Assembly: GCF_001512305.1 (NCBI RefSeq)
Contig: NZ_LNUT01000002.1
Span: 124,208-188,207, forward strand
Length of the DNA: 64,000 nt
From: Arthrobacter sp. EPSL27
Lineage (GTDB): Bacteria; Actinomycetota; Actinomycetes; Actinomycetales; Micrococcaceae
Reading direction: 5' to 3'
Position 1 is the first letter of the stretch, and each line of letters opens with the position of its first letter. The notes under the pieces are model-generated. The model was not told the origin of the DNA, searched no databases, and was given only the letters and a program-made list of their open reading frames with translations. This document shows positions 17,005 to 24,760 of the stretch, in pieces. A program made the position numbers and the translations under genes.

Positions 17005-17557
17005 AGATGTGGATTTGGGCCGCCCTGGCCCGGGATGATTCCGCTGCTGCGGGCACAGCCGGACGCCGGATGGTTCTTTCCTGCCTTTCGGCGCTGTACC
17101 TGACCGGGTTGGCGATTAGGCCATCTGGCCGACGCCGGTTGACCGACCGCTGGCCGGCTTTCTTGCGCAAATCCTCAATGCCCTGCGGGAATTTCCCTTC
17201 GCAGGCGGTGCCGGGTACGGGCACATCGAGGGAGGCGCCAACGTCCTACTCTTTGTCCCGTTCGGTGTCCTTGCGGCCCTCATCCTGCCGGTCAGGCGGT
17301 GGTGGCTGGCGGTGGCATGTGGAGCCCTCACCTCGGGCGCGATCGAAATCATCCAGTTTGTCTCGCTGAGCCAGCGCCATGCCAGCCTGGCGGACGTTGT
17401 GAACAACACCCTCGGTGCCCTGCTCGGTGCCGCTGCAGTCCGCATCATCCAAAAGCCCCCGGACCGGGGCAAGGCTCCAGGCACGGCCTCCAAACCGATA
17501 CGAAAATCCAATGAAGGAGGTGTGCCATGCGAGCCATCGCAGACACAGCAGACGTAG
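17001..17557 (+). pseudogene. vanZ-like membrane protein gene, frameshifted
   Basis: Two frames together make one VanZ-like protein. ATG 17001 (overlapping the upstream stop) opens a frame ending ...VLSCLSALYLTGLAI at 17117. Homologous reading then continues in another frame from 17120 (AIWPTPVDRPLAGFLAQIL), through the typical GANVLLFVPFG, IEIIQ and ASLADVVNNTLGALLG motifs, to a stop at 17557. Only two bases separate the matching codons at 17117-17120, so one base is missing near 17118. In the first frame translation runs on as unrelated Arg/Ser-rich sequence. It is either a genuine disruption or an assembly error. VanZ proteins are small multi-pass membrane proteins; some confer teicoplanin tolerance, and many have no known role. 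Confidence 0.8.
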
Positions 17558-18123
17558 CAGACGGCGCCGCCATTGGCGACGGGACCCGGATCTGGCATCT
17601 CGCGCAGGTCCGTGAGGATGCCATCGTGGGGAACAACTGCACGATTGGCCGCGGCGCCTACGTGGGACCGGGAGTGGTCGTCGGGTCGAACTGCAAGCTG
17701 CAGAATTACGCCTTAGTCTACGAACCGGCCCGGCTTGCCGACGGTGTTTTCGTCGGCCCGGCGGCGGTGCTCACCAACGACTTACACCCCCGGGCGGTGA
17801 CTCCCGACGGCGTGCTGAAAAGCTCTGAGGACTGGGACGCCGTAGGCGTGACTGTGGGCGAGGGTGCCTCTATTGGTGCCCGGGCCGTCTGCGTCGCCCC
17901 CGTAGCCATCGGCCGGTGGGCCACCGTCGCGGCTGGGGCGGTGGTCACCAAGGACGTCCCGGACTATGCGGTGGTGGTGGGTGTGCCGGCGCGCCAGGCG
18001 GGCTGGGTGGGCGAGGCCGGGCGTCCGCTGAAACAAGACAGCGCCGGCCGCTGGCTTTGTCCACACACGGGCCGCCGGTACGTCGAGAGCAACGGTCACC
18101 TTGCGCCCGACGCGGCGTGCTGA
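17527..18123 (+). CDS. hexapeptide N-acetyltransferase, WbpD/WlbB-like
   Basis: A 198-residue left-handed beta-helix protein with continuous hexapeptide repeats over about residues 8-150 (IGDGTRIWHLAQVREDAIVG, then VGSNCKLQNYALVYEP and VVTKDVPDYAVVVGVPA). The C-terminus resembles that of WbpD/WlbB enzymes, which acetylate the C3 amine of UDP-2-acetamido-3-amino sugars. The start ATG 17527 has a strong GAAGGAGG upstream and lies inside the 3' end of the vanZ remnant. With the Gfo/Idh and the second DegT protein it completes a three-step route to a 2,3-diacetamido sugar; this pathway is inferred. Confidence 0.85.
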   Translation: MRAIADTADVADGAAIGDGTRIWHLAQVREDAIVGNNCTIGRGAYVGPGVVVGSNCKLQNYALVYEPARLADGVFVGPAAVLTNDLHPRAVTPDGVLKSSEDWDAVGVTVGEGASIGARAVCVAPVAIGRWATVAAGAVVTKDVPDYAVVVGVPARQAGWVGEAGRPLKQDSAGRWLCPHTGRRYVESNGHLAPDAAC

Positions 18124-18134
18124 AAAGGGGAGTC

Positions 18135-20789
18135 ATGGAAACGCAGGCCAGCAGCAAGGTGGTCCTCGGCGGAACGCCCGTCGACCTGATGGGCCACGGG
18201 CCAGCCTTGGACCTAATCCTGCGGCGGGCGGCACACCGTGGATCCAGGCCCCTTGCCGTGGCGTCGGTTAATCTCGACCACCTCCACCACTTTGGTGCGG
18301 GAAGCCGCTGGTCAGGAACAATGCACGCCGATCCGGGCAGCGCCGTGGAGTGGATCCAGCTGATCGACGGCGCCCCGCTGGTGTCCGAGTCGCAGCGCCT
18401 GACCGGACGTCACTGGCCCCGGCTCGCCGGCAGCGACCTAGCAGCCCCACTACTGTCCCGGGCAGAGGAGTTGGGCCTGGCAGTCGGCTTCCTGGGCGGT
18501 TCGGAGGACAACCAGCGGCTCCTGGCCACGAAAATTGCCGCCGAATGCCCGCGGCTTCGAGTTGCGGGCATGTGGTCCCCGGCCAGAAGCGAACTGTCCA
18601 CGGCCACAGCCTCCGAGAGAATCGCCCGGGAGATCGCAGGTTCCGGCGCACAAATCCTCTTTGTGGGCCTGGGCAAGCCGCGCCAGGAGCTCTGGATAGA
18701 CCGCTACGCGGCCCTGACGGGGGCCGGGGTCGTGCTGGCTTTTGGCGCCGCCGTTGACTTCCTGGCCGGCCGGGTTCCCCGCGCCCCCGGGTGGGCAAGA
18801 CGGCACGGGCTGGAGTGGGGGTACCGGCTGGCCCTGGAGCCGAAGCGGCTCGCGGGACGGTACTTGCTGGCGGGCCCGCCAGCCTATGTGAAGCTCAGGA
18901 CCTGTTCGCACACCGTTCCGCCGGACCCGCCGAAGGTGCCGGCGCTACCCGTCCCCGCACCACGAACCCCGGGGCGGTTCACCGGACCGGACGGCCCCGC
19001 GGATACCGCTGTCATCATCGTCACGCACAACAACGCCGGCGACGTCGACGCCTTGCTGCAGTGCCTGCGCGCAGAGACAGCCGACCTCGCGCTGCGGGTG
19101 CTGTTGGCCGACAACTCCTCCCGGGACGGCACCATAGGGCAGGTCCGTGCCCTGCATCCGGATGTAATCGCTTTCGCAACCGGCGGCAACCTGGGGTACG
19201 CCGCCGGTATCAACGCCTCCCTGCGGAGAGCGGGAAATGCCGAAACCATCATGATCCTCAACCCGGACCTTACGTTGGAGCGCGGCTGCCTCAAAGCGAT
19301 GCTGCACCGCATGGTCACCTCGGGCGCAGGCGCTGTGGTGCCCCGGATCCTGGATTCGACGGGTGCCACCAGCCCCACGCTCCACCGTGAACCGGGCGTC
19401 AGCCGGGCCCTCGGAGACGCCGTCCTGGGGCGGCGGGCGCCCGGCAGGCCCGGCTGGCTCGCATCGACGGATTTCCATGCGGAAAGCTACGCCTACGCGC
19501 ACACCGTCGAGTGGGCCAGCGGCGCGGCGCTGATGGTCAGCCGCGTCGTGGCCGATTGCGTGGCCTGGGACGAATCCTTCTTCCTCTACTCGGAAGAGAC
19601 TGATTTCTTCCGCAGGCTTCGGGAGCGAGGAGAAAAAGTCTGGTTTGAGCCGTCCGCCACCGTGACCCACGACGGCGGCGGCTCCGGCTCCTCGCCGCGG
19701 CTGAATGCGCTGATGGCGGTCAACCGGATCCGCTATATCCGGAAATACCATTCCCCGGCGTACGCTGCCGCCTTTCATGGGGCCGCGGCCCTCTCGGAGC
19801 TCCTGCGCTGCTGGAAGCGGGACCGCGAGGGTGTGCTGCGCACGGTCCTCGATGAGGAAAGCTGGCAATCTCTGCCGGGCCCCAGCAAAGATGCGGCCGA
19901 CCACGCAGCGTTCCCGCCGGGCTCGGTGATTATTCCGGCGCACGACGAAGAGTCCGTCATTGCTCGGACCCTCGCCCCGCTGGCGGAGCTGGCTGCGGCG
20001 GGGCAGCTGGAGGTTATCGTTGCCTGCAACGGCTGTTCCGACAACACGGCCGGGGTCGCCCGCGGTTTCGCCGGCGTAGCCGTCCTGGAGCTGGATCAAG
20101 CGTCCAAGGCCGCCGCCCTCAACGCGGGGGACGCCGCCGCGTCGCGGTGGCCGCGGCTTTACCTTGACGCGGATGTGGAGGCCAGCCCGGCCGCAGTGAG
20201 GTCCGTTTTTGCCGCGCTCAATTCAGGTCAGGTGCTGGCCGCGCGACCGGCGGCCCGTTTTGAGCTGCAGGACGCTCACCCCCTGGTCCGCTCCTACTAC
20301 CGTACCCGTCTCCGCCTTCCGTCCGCCCGCGGCGGACTGTGGGGAGGCGGCGCCTACGGGCTCTCCCAAGAGGGACGGCAGCGCTTTGGGCCGTTCCCCG
20401 CCCTGACCGCGGACGACCTGTTTGTGGACCGGCTCTTCGAACCCGCGGAAAAAGCCGTCCTCGATGTGGATCCCGTCGTGGTGCGGCCGCCCAGGACGCC
20501 GGGGGGTCAGATCGCGGTGCTGCACCGCGTCTACCGCGGCAACGCTGAGCAAAACGGCCGTAACAGCCAGGCCCCTGCCGTGCCGTCCGTCGCCTGCCCG
20601 AGCGGCCGGCGCGGCACGGCCGGCCGGACGCTGTCGGAGGTGGCCCTGTCCGTCCGCGGTCCGATATCCGCCGCACATGCCCTGGTTTACGTGGGGTTCG
20701 CCCTGGCAGGCCGGCGGGGGAGCGGGCGTCCGGTGGTATGGGAACGCGACGCCACCACCCGGCAGCCGGCCGCCGTTACCCCGCGCTGA
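18135..20789 (+). CDS. WecG/TagA/CpsF domain fused to two GT2 glycosyltransferase domains
   Basis: An 884-residue protein with three catalytic modules. Residues about 10-250 are a WecG/TagA/CpsF transferase (IDGAPLV, then FVGLGKPRQELWI). Residues about 292-545 are a GT2 domain of the rhamnosyltransferase/WbbL type (VTHNNAGDVDALL, NPDLT, FLYSEETDFF). Residues about 597-800 are a second GT2 domain (IIPAHDEESVIA, LYLDADVE). Short Pro-rich linkers separate them, and no membrane helix is obvious. ATG 18135 follows AAAAGGGG. Fusing three successive transferases would assemble a trisaccharide or longer unit on the lipid carrier made by the first gene. The order of reactions and the sugars are unknown. 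Confidence 0.85.
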   Translation: METQASSKVVLGGTPVDLMGHGPALDLILRRAAHRGSRPLAVASVNLDHLHHFGAGSRWSGTMHADPGSAVEWIQLIDGAPLVSESQRLTGRHWPRLAGSDLAAPLLSRAEELGLAVGFLGGSEDNQRLLATKIAAECPRLRVAGMWSPARSELSTATASERIAREIAGSGAQILFVGLGKPRQELWIDRYAALTGAGVVLAFGAAVDFLAGRVPRAPGWARRHGLEWGYRLALEPKRLAGRYLLAGPPAYVKLRTCSHTVPPDPPKVPALPVPAPRTPGRFTGPDGPADTAVIIVTHNNAGDVDALLQCLRAETADLALRVLLADNSSRDGTIGQVRALHPDVIAFATGGNLGYAAGINASLRRAGNAETIMILNPDLTLERGCLKAMLHRMVTSGAGAVVPRILDSTGATSPTLHREPGVSRALGDAVLGRRAPGRPGWLASTDFHAESYAYAHTVEWASGAALMVSRVVADCVAWDESFFLYSEETDFFRRLRERGEKVWFEPSATVTHDGGGSGSSPRLNALMAVNRIRYIRKYHSPAYAAAFHGAAALSELLRCWKRDREGVLRTVLDEESWQSLPGPSKDAADHAAFPPGSVIIPAHDEESVIARTLAPLAELAAAGQLEVIVACNGCSDNTAGVARGFAGVAVLELDQASKAAALNAGDAAASRWPRLYLDADVEASPAAVRSVFAALNSGQVLAARPAARFELQDAHPLVRSYYRTRLRLPSARGGLWGGGAYGLSQEGRQRFGPFPALTADDLFVDRLFEPAEKAVLDVDPVVVRPPRTPGGQIAVLHRVYRGNAEQNGRNSQAPAVPSVACPSGRRGTAGRTLSEVALSVRGPISAAHALVYVGFALAGRRGSGRPVVWERDATTRQPAAVTPR

Positions 20790-21258
20790 CCTTACCCGAC
20801 CGGTGGTCCGTCAGCGGTCCGCGGGCGGCCAGACCGTCCGCCCTGGTGTGATCCGGGCCGGCGACCTGGGCCAGAAGGTCGCGGATCTCCGCCAGCAGCG
20901 CCGTGTCGGCCGGTAGCGGCTTCTCTTCCGGCTCCGCCGTGGCGAGGCGCTTCTTGACCAGCTGGTTGATGCGGTTCATCGGAGCCACGAAGATGAAGTA
21001 CACCACGGCGGCCGTGATCATAAACGTGATGAACGCCGTAATGACGGCCCCGATGTTGACGAACGTCTTGTCATTGCCCGGCCAGATCCGGAAGCCCAGC
21101 CCGCCGGTCTCCACACCGCCGGCCGCCGCAATGATGGGGTTCACGATGTTTGAGGTGAAGGCGCTGACCAGGGAGGTGAACGCGGTGCCCACCACCACAG
21201 CGATGGACAGTTCGATCACGTTGCCGCGCAGGATAAAGTCCTTGAATCCTTTGAGCAT
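20776..21258 (-). CDS. mscL: large-conductance mechanosensitive channel
   Basis: A 160-residue MscL starting at the ATG ending at 21258, after GGAGGA. The N-terminal MLKGFKDFILRGNVIELSIAVV amphipathic helix plus first membrane helix is the family signature. A second helix (ITAFITFMITAAVVYFIFV) follows the periplasmic loop. The C-terminal helix ALLAEIRDLLAQV is followed by a roughly 25-residue basic tail. It releases solutes on hypo-osmotic shock. Its 3' end overlaps the 3' end of the glycosyltransferase fusion by 14 bp, convergently. Confidence 0.96.
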   Translation of the reverse strand: MLKGFKDFILRGNVIELSIAVVVGTAFTSLVSAFTSNIVNPIIAAAGGVETGGLGFRIWPGNDKTFVNIGAVITAFITFMITAAVVYFIFVAPMNRINQLVKKRLATAEPEEKPLPADTALLAEIRDLLAQVAGPDHTRADGLAARGPLTDHRSGKVSAG

Positions 21259-21340
21259 GGGGTCCTCCGGGTGCCTCGATGTACTCTGTATGCCGCCCCG
21301 GAAACGGGGAATCAACCGCTAGACGCTATCACTTCCGGCG

Positions 21341-21346
21341 TAGACT
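21341..21346 (+). promoter_or_regulatory. TANNNT -10 box (TAGACT) for the FUSC gene
   Basis: TAGACT ends five bases before an in-frame GTG at 21352 and 56 bases before GTG 21403. It can serve as a leaderless or short-leader promoter for the FUSC gene. Confidence 0.45.
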
Positions 21347-21402
21347 CGGGGGTGGATGCCAGCGCCGCCGTCGAGATGATCCGACCGCAAGAAAGGCGCC
21401 CC

Positions 21403-22470
21403 GTGAAGCTGCTGGCCGAAATGTTCACCATGGCTCCGGGCAACAAAGACCACCATCCTGCCCTCCGCTGCGCCGTCAGCGTTTTTGTCCCGCTGATTAC
21501 GCTCGTGCTGCTGGACCGGCTGGACCTGGCCATCTTCGCCTCCTTCGGGGCGTTCACCGGAATCTACGGCCGCAACGAGCCGCACGCCCGGCGCTTCGGC
21601 CAACAGGTCCGCGCCGGCTCGCTGATGGTGGCCGTGATGCTGCTCGCCGCCCTGACCGCCCGTGCCGGGGCCGCCTTTTCGCTCACGCCCGCGGAGACCG
21701 TCTGGCTCCAGGTCGCCGCAACCACCCTGGTGGCCGGCTGCTGCTCGCTGATTGTTGCCCGGTGGCGCCTCCGCCCGGCGGGTTCGCTGTTCCACATCTT
21801 TGCGTTCGCCGCGATTGCGTCCATCCCCAACCAGCCGCCGCTGTGGCAGTGCATGCTGGTTGCCGTCGCGACCGCCGTCTTCGCCCTGCTGGTGGGCATG
21901 TCCTCCCGCCTGGCCCGGAGCCGCCGCACGCCCTGGGTGCATCCCGCCGCCGCGCCGCTGTCCCCGGCGGAAAAACGCACGGCCCTGCTCGAGAGCACCG
22001 GCTACCTCGTCGCTGCCGGCGCGGCCGGTGTCCTCGCCACACTCGCCGGGCAGCAGCTGGGCTTCGGCCACAACTACTGGGCGATGGTGGCCGCCGTCGT
22101 GCCGCTGGTGGGCCACACCACCCGGCACCGGGTGAGCCGGGGGCTGCAAAGGATCCTGGGCACAGCGGCGGGCCTGGTACTGCTCGCCGGGATCCTGCTC
22201 CTCCAGCCTGCCCCCTGGCAGACCGTCCTCATCATCGCGGCCTGCCAGTTCGGCGCGGAGATGTTCATTGCCCGCCAATACCTCCTGGCCCAGGTCTTCG
22301 TCACGCCCCTGGCGCTGATTTCCACCCTGCTGGTGGTGCCCGCGGCACCGGGCCTCCTGCTGCGCGACCGGATCGTGGACACCGTCATCGGAGCCGCCGT
22401 CGGCATCGCCGTCGTGCTCGCCCCGACGGCCTGGCGCCGCCTTCGCGCCGCGCGCAGCCTCCCCGCCTAG
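21403..22470 (+). CDS. FUSC-family inner-membrane protein
   Basis: A 355-residue protein with two blocks of about five to six membrane helices separated by a cytosolic segment (SSRLARSRRTPWVHP...). The second half contains HNYWAMVAAVVPLVGHT, typical of the FUSC (fusaric acid resistance/aromatic acid exporter) group. It probably exports small aromatic or organic acids. GTG 21403 is preferred because GAAAGG lies six bases upstream. GTG 21352, five bases after a TAGACT box, would add 17 residues and remains possible. It is divergent from mscL. Confidence 0.8.
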   Translation: MKLLAEMFTMAPGNKDHHPALRCAVSVFVPLITLVLLDRLDLAIFASFGAFTGIYGRNEPHARRFGQQVRAGSLMVAVMLLAALTARAGAAFSLTPAETVWLQVAATTLVAGCCSLIVARWRLRPAGSLFHIFAFAAIASIPNQPPLWQCMLVAVATAVFALLVGMSSRLARSRRTPWVHPAAAPLSPAEKRTALLESTGYLVAAGAAGVLATLAGQQLGFGHNYWAMVAAVVPLVGHTTRHRVSRGLQRILGTAAGLVLLAGILLLQPAPWQTVLIIAACQFGAEMFIARQYLLAQVFVTPLALISTLLVVPAAPGLLLRDRIVDTVIGAAVGIAVVLAPTAWRRLRAARSLPA

Positions 22471-22538
22471 CGCCTAGCGCCCAGCGGACACGGCATCGTG
22501 GACACGGCACAGCGGACACGGCGCAGTGGACACGGCAT
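22465..22538 (+). repeat. minisatellite: three 7-bp and four 14-bp imperfect tandem units
   Basis: Directly after the FUSC gene, GCCTAGC-type 7-bp units (22465-22485) lead into four 14-bp units starting at 22483, 22497, 22511 and 22525, each containing GGACACGGC. It lies in the gap before the ABC exporter operon. No protein is encoded. Confidence 0.85.
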
Positions 22539-22626
22539 TGGGCCAAAGGCCCCTGTCCCGCGGCCGGCAGGGCCCCGAGGCTAGTCTGGACACGTCGGGG
22601 CAGCAGAGGCATCGGGGGGATTGCTG

Positions 22627-23586
22627 GTGGAAGCAGTGCAGGTACAAACCAGGGACGTGCTGGACGTCAGCGGGCTCGTCCGCCGCTTCGGTGACCTGAC
22701 CGCCGTCGACGGCGTGTCCTTCCAGATCCGTGCCGGGGAAACGTACGGGCTGCTGGGCCCCAACGGCGCCGGCAAGACCACCATCATTTCCATGGTCGCC
22801 GGCCTGATCCCGGCCGACGAGGGCACCGTCCGGGTGGCCGGCCGGGACATGACCCCGGCCGAGACGGACGCCAAACGGGCCATCGGCCTGGTCCCGCAGG
22901 AACTGGCCATCTACCCGGACCTGACCGCGCGGGAGAACCTGAAGTTCTTCGGCCGGCTGCAGGGGCTCGCCGGCAAGGACCTCACCCGGCGCACCAACGA
23001 GGTGCTCGAACTGATCGGCCTCAGCGACCGCGCCGGGGACCAGACCAAGAAGTACTCCGGCGGCATGAAGCGCCGGCTGAACATCGGCATCGGCCTGCTG
23101 CACCGGCCCACGCTGCTGATCCTGGACGAACCGACCGTGGGGGTGGACCCGCAGTCCCGCAACTCCATCCTTGAATCCGTGGAAAGGCTCTCGGTCGAAG
23201 GCATGGCCGTCCTCTACACCACGCACTACATGGAGGAAGCGGAGCGGCTCTGCGACCGGATCGCAATCATCGACGAGGGCCGGATTCAAGCCGAGGGCAC
23301 CCGCGATGAGCTGATCACCCTCACGGGCGGGGTGGACCGGATCAACCTCCGCGGCGGCGGCAGCACGGCCCGGGCCGCGGACGCCCTGCGCGGGCTGCCC
23401 GCCGTCCAGCACGTCGACAACGACGGCGCCGGGCTGATGCTCACGGTCAGTGACGGGCCCACCGCCCTGGCCGGGATCGTCACCGGCGCCGGTGCCGCCG
23501 GCATGTCGGTGACATCCGTGGAGATCGTCCGGCCCGACCTGGAGTCCGTCTTCCTGCACCTCACAGGGAAAGCGCTGAGGGACTGA
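22627..23586 (+). CDS. ABC-2 type exporter, ATP-binding protein
   Basis: A 319-residue ATPase of the DrrA/CcmA type. It has Walker A GPNGAGKTT, signature YSGGMKRRLNIGIG, Walker B LLILDEPTVGVDP and the H-loop TTHYMEEAE. The C-terminal 80 residues are the domain usual in drug-resistance-type ATPases. GTG 22627 follows GGGGGA with a six-base gap, and TAGTCT at 22582-22587 is a plausible -10. The two permeases downstream are its partners. The substrate (drug, lipid or polymer) cannot be read from sequence. Confidence 0.9.
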   Translation: MEAVQVQTRDVLDVSGLVRRFGDLTAVDGVSFQIRAGETYGLLGPNGAGKTTIISMVAGLIPADEGTVRVAGRDMTPAETDAKRAIGLVPQELAIYPDLTARENLKFFGRLQGLAGKDLTRRTNEVLELIGLSDRAGDQTKKYSGGMKRRLNIGIGLLHRPTLLILDEPTVGVDPQSRNSILESVERLSVEGMAVLYTTHYMEEAERLCDRIAIIDEGRIQAEGTRDELITLTGGVDRINLRGGGSTARAADALRGLPAVQHVDNDGAGLMLTVSDGPTALAGIVTGAGAAGMSVTSVEIVRPDLESVFLHLTGKALRD

Positions 23587-23587
23587 C

Positions 23588-24760
23588 ATGCACGGACTGT
23601 GGACCATGGTCGCGAATGACCTGCGCCAGCGCATCCGGGACAAGTCGGTGTTCATCTTCTCCCTCATCGTCCCGCTCGCCCTCATGGGCGTGCTGAGCCT
23701 CGTCTTCGGCGGCCTCGGTGACGACTCCGTGGACCTGAAGCCGGCCACCGTCATCGCCAGCGCGGACGACGCCGGGCCGCTGGGCGCCGCCCTGCTCGGC
23801 GCCGTCGATTCACTGGAGATCATGGACGTGACCGTCAGGAAGGTCCCGGCCGGGGAGGTCCGCAGCGAGACCCAGGCCAGCGGCGCAGCGCTCGGCATCA
23901 TCATCCCCGCCGGTTTCAGCGACGCTGCGCTGTCCGGGCAGCCAGCAGCAGTCCAGCTGGTCGAGGGCAACGGCGCCGCACTGGAGACCGGTGTGCTGGT
24001 CTCCGTGGTGCAGGGAATCGTGGACCAGTTCGCCGCGGGAACGGTCACCGCCGCTGCCGGCGGCGCGGCCGGGCTGCCGGACGAGCAGCTCGCAGCACTG
24101 GCCCGGGAAGCCGCCGCCGGGCCGCCCCTGCTGACCCTAACCGAGGGGCAGGCCGCCGCCGAGCAGCTCTCCCTCCGCGGCACCCTCGTCGCCGGCCAGG
24201 CCGGGCTGTTCCTGATGTTCACGGTCGGTTTCGGTGTGCTGGGCCTGCTGGCCGAACGGGAACAGGGGACCCTGGCCCGCCTGCGGTCGATGCCGGTCAC
24301 CGGCGGGGCGGTGGTCGCCGCCAAGGCCTGCACCGGTTTCATCCTGGGCGCCGTCGCCACCACCGTTCTGCTCACCGCCGGGTCCCGGCTGTTCGGTGTC
24401 TCCTTCGGTTCTCCGCCGGTGGTGGCCGTCCTGGTCCTCAGCGTCGTCACCGCCGCGACGAGCCTTACGTTTGTGGTCGCGCGGCTGGTCCGCACCGCGG
24501 AACAGGCCAACGTGGCGCAGTCCATCCTGGCGATGGTGCTGGGCATCGCGGGTGGCGCCTTCTTCCCGGTCCAGGGCACCGGATTCGCCGCAACGCTGCT
24601 GGACCTCAACCCGATCGGGGCGTTCATTCGGGGCCTCGGGATCTCCGCCGGCGGCGGAAGCCTGGGGGATGTAGCGGGACCGGTCGCGGTGATGCTGGGC
24701 TTCGCGGCGGCCGGCCTGGTCCTGTCCCGGGTCCTACCGAACCGGGGGGCGCAGGCATGA
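23588..24760 (+). CDS. ABC-2 type permease, first subunit
   Basis: A 390-residue permease: one N-terminal membrane helix (KSVFIFSLIVPLALMGVLSLVF), a large extracytoplasmic domain (about residues 45-205), then five C-terminal helices. This is the DrrB/YhgE-like ABC-2 layout. ATG 23588 comes one base after the ATPase stop. It has the same organisation as the next gene, with which it overlaps by 4 nt, so the two probably form a heterodimer. Confidence 0.88.
   Translation: MHGLWTMVANDLRQRIRDKSVFIFSLIVPLALMGVLSLVFGGLGDDSVDLKPATVIASADDAGPLGAALLGAVDSLEIMDVTVRKVPAGEVRSETQASGAALGIIIPAGFSDAALSGQPAAVQLVEGNGAALETGVLVSVVQGIVDQFAAGTVTAAAGGAAGLPDEQLAALAREAAAGPPLLTLTEGQAAAEQLSLRGTLVAGQAGLFLMFTVGFGVLGLLAEREQGTLARLRSMPVTGGAVVAAKACTGFILGAVATTVLLTAGSRLFGVSFGSPPVVAVLVLSVVTAATSLTFVVARLVRTAEQANVAQSILAMVLGIAGGAFFPVQGTGFAATLLDLNPIGAFIRGLGISAGGGSLGDVAGPVAVMLGFAAAGLVLSRVLPNRGAQA

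Noticed and set aside
17100..17130. Programmed -1 ribosomal frameshifting in the vanZ-like gene
   Set aside because: There is no X XXY YYZ slippery heptamer, the other frame is closed by TAG at 17117, and no downstream pseudoknot is evident.
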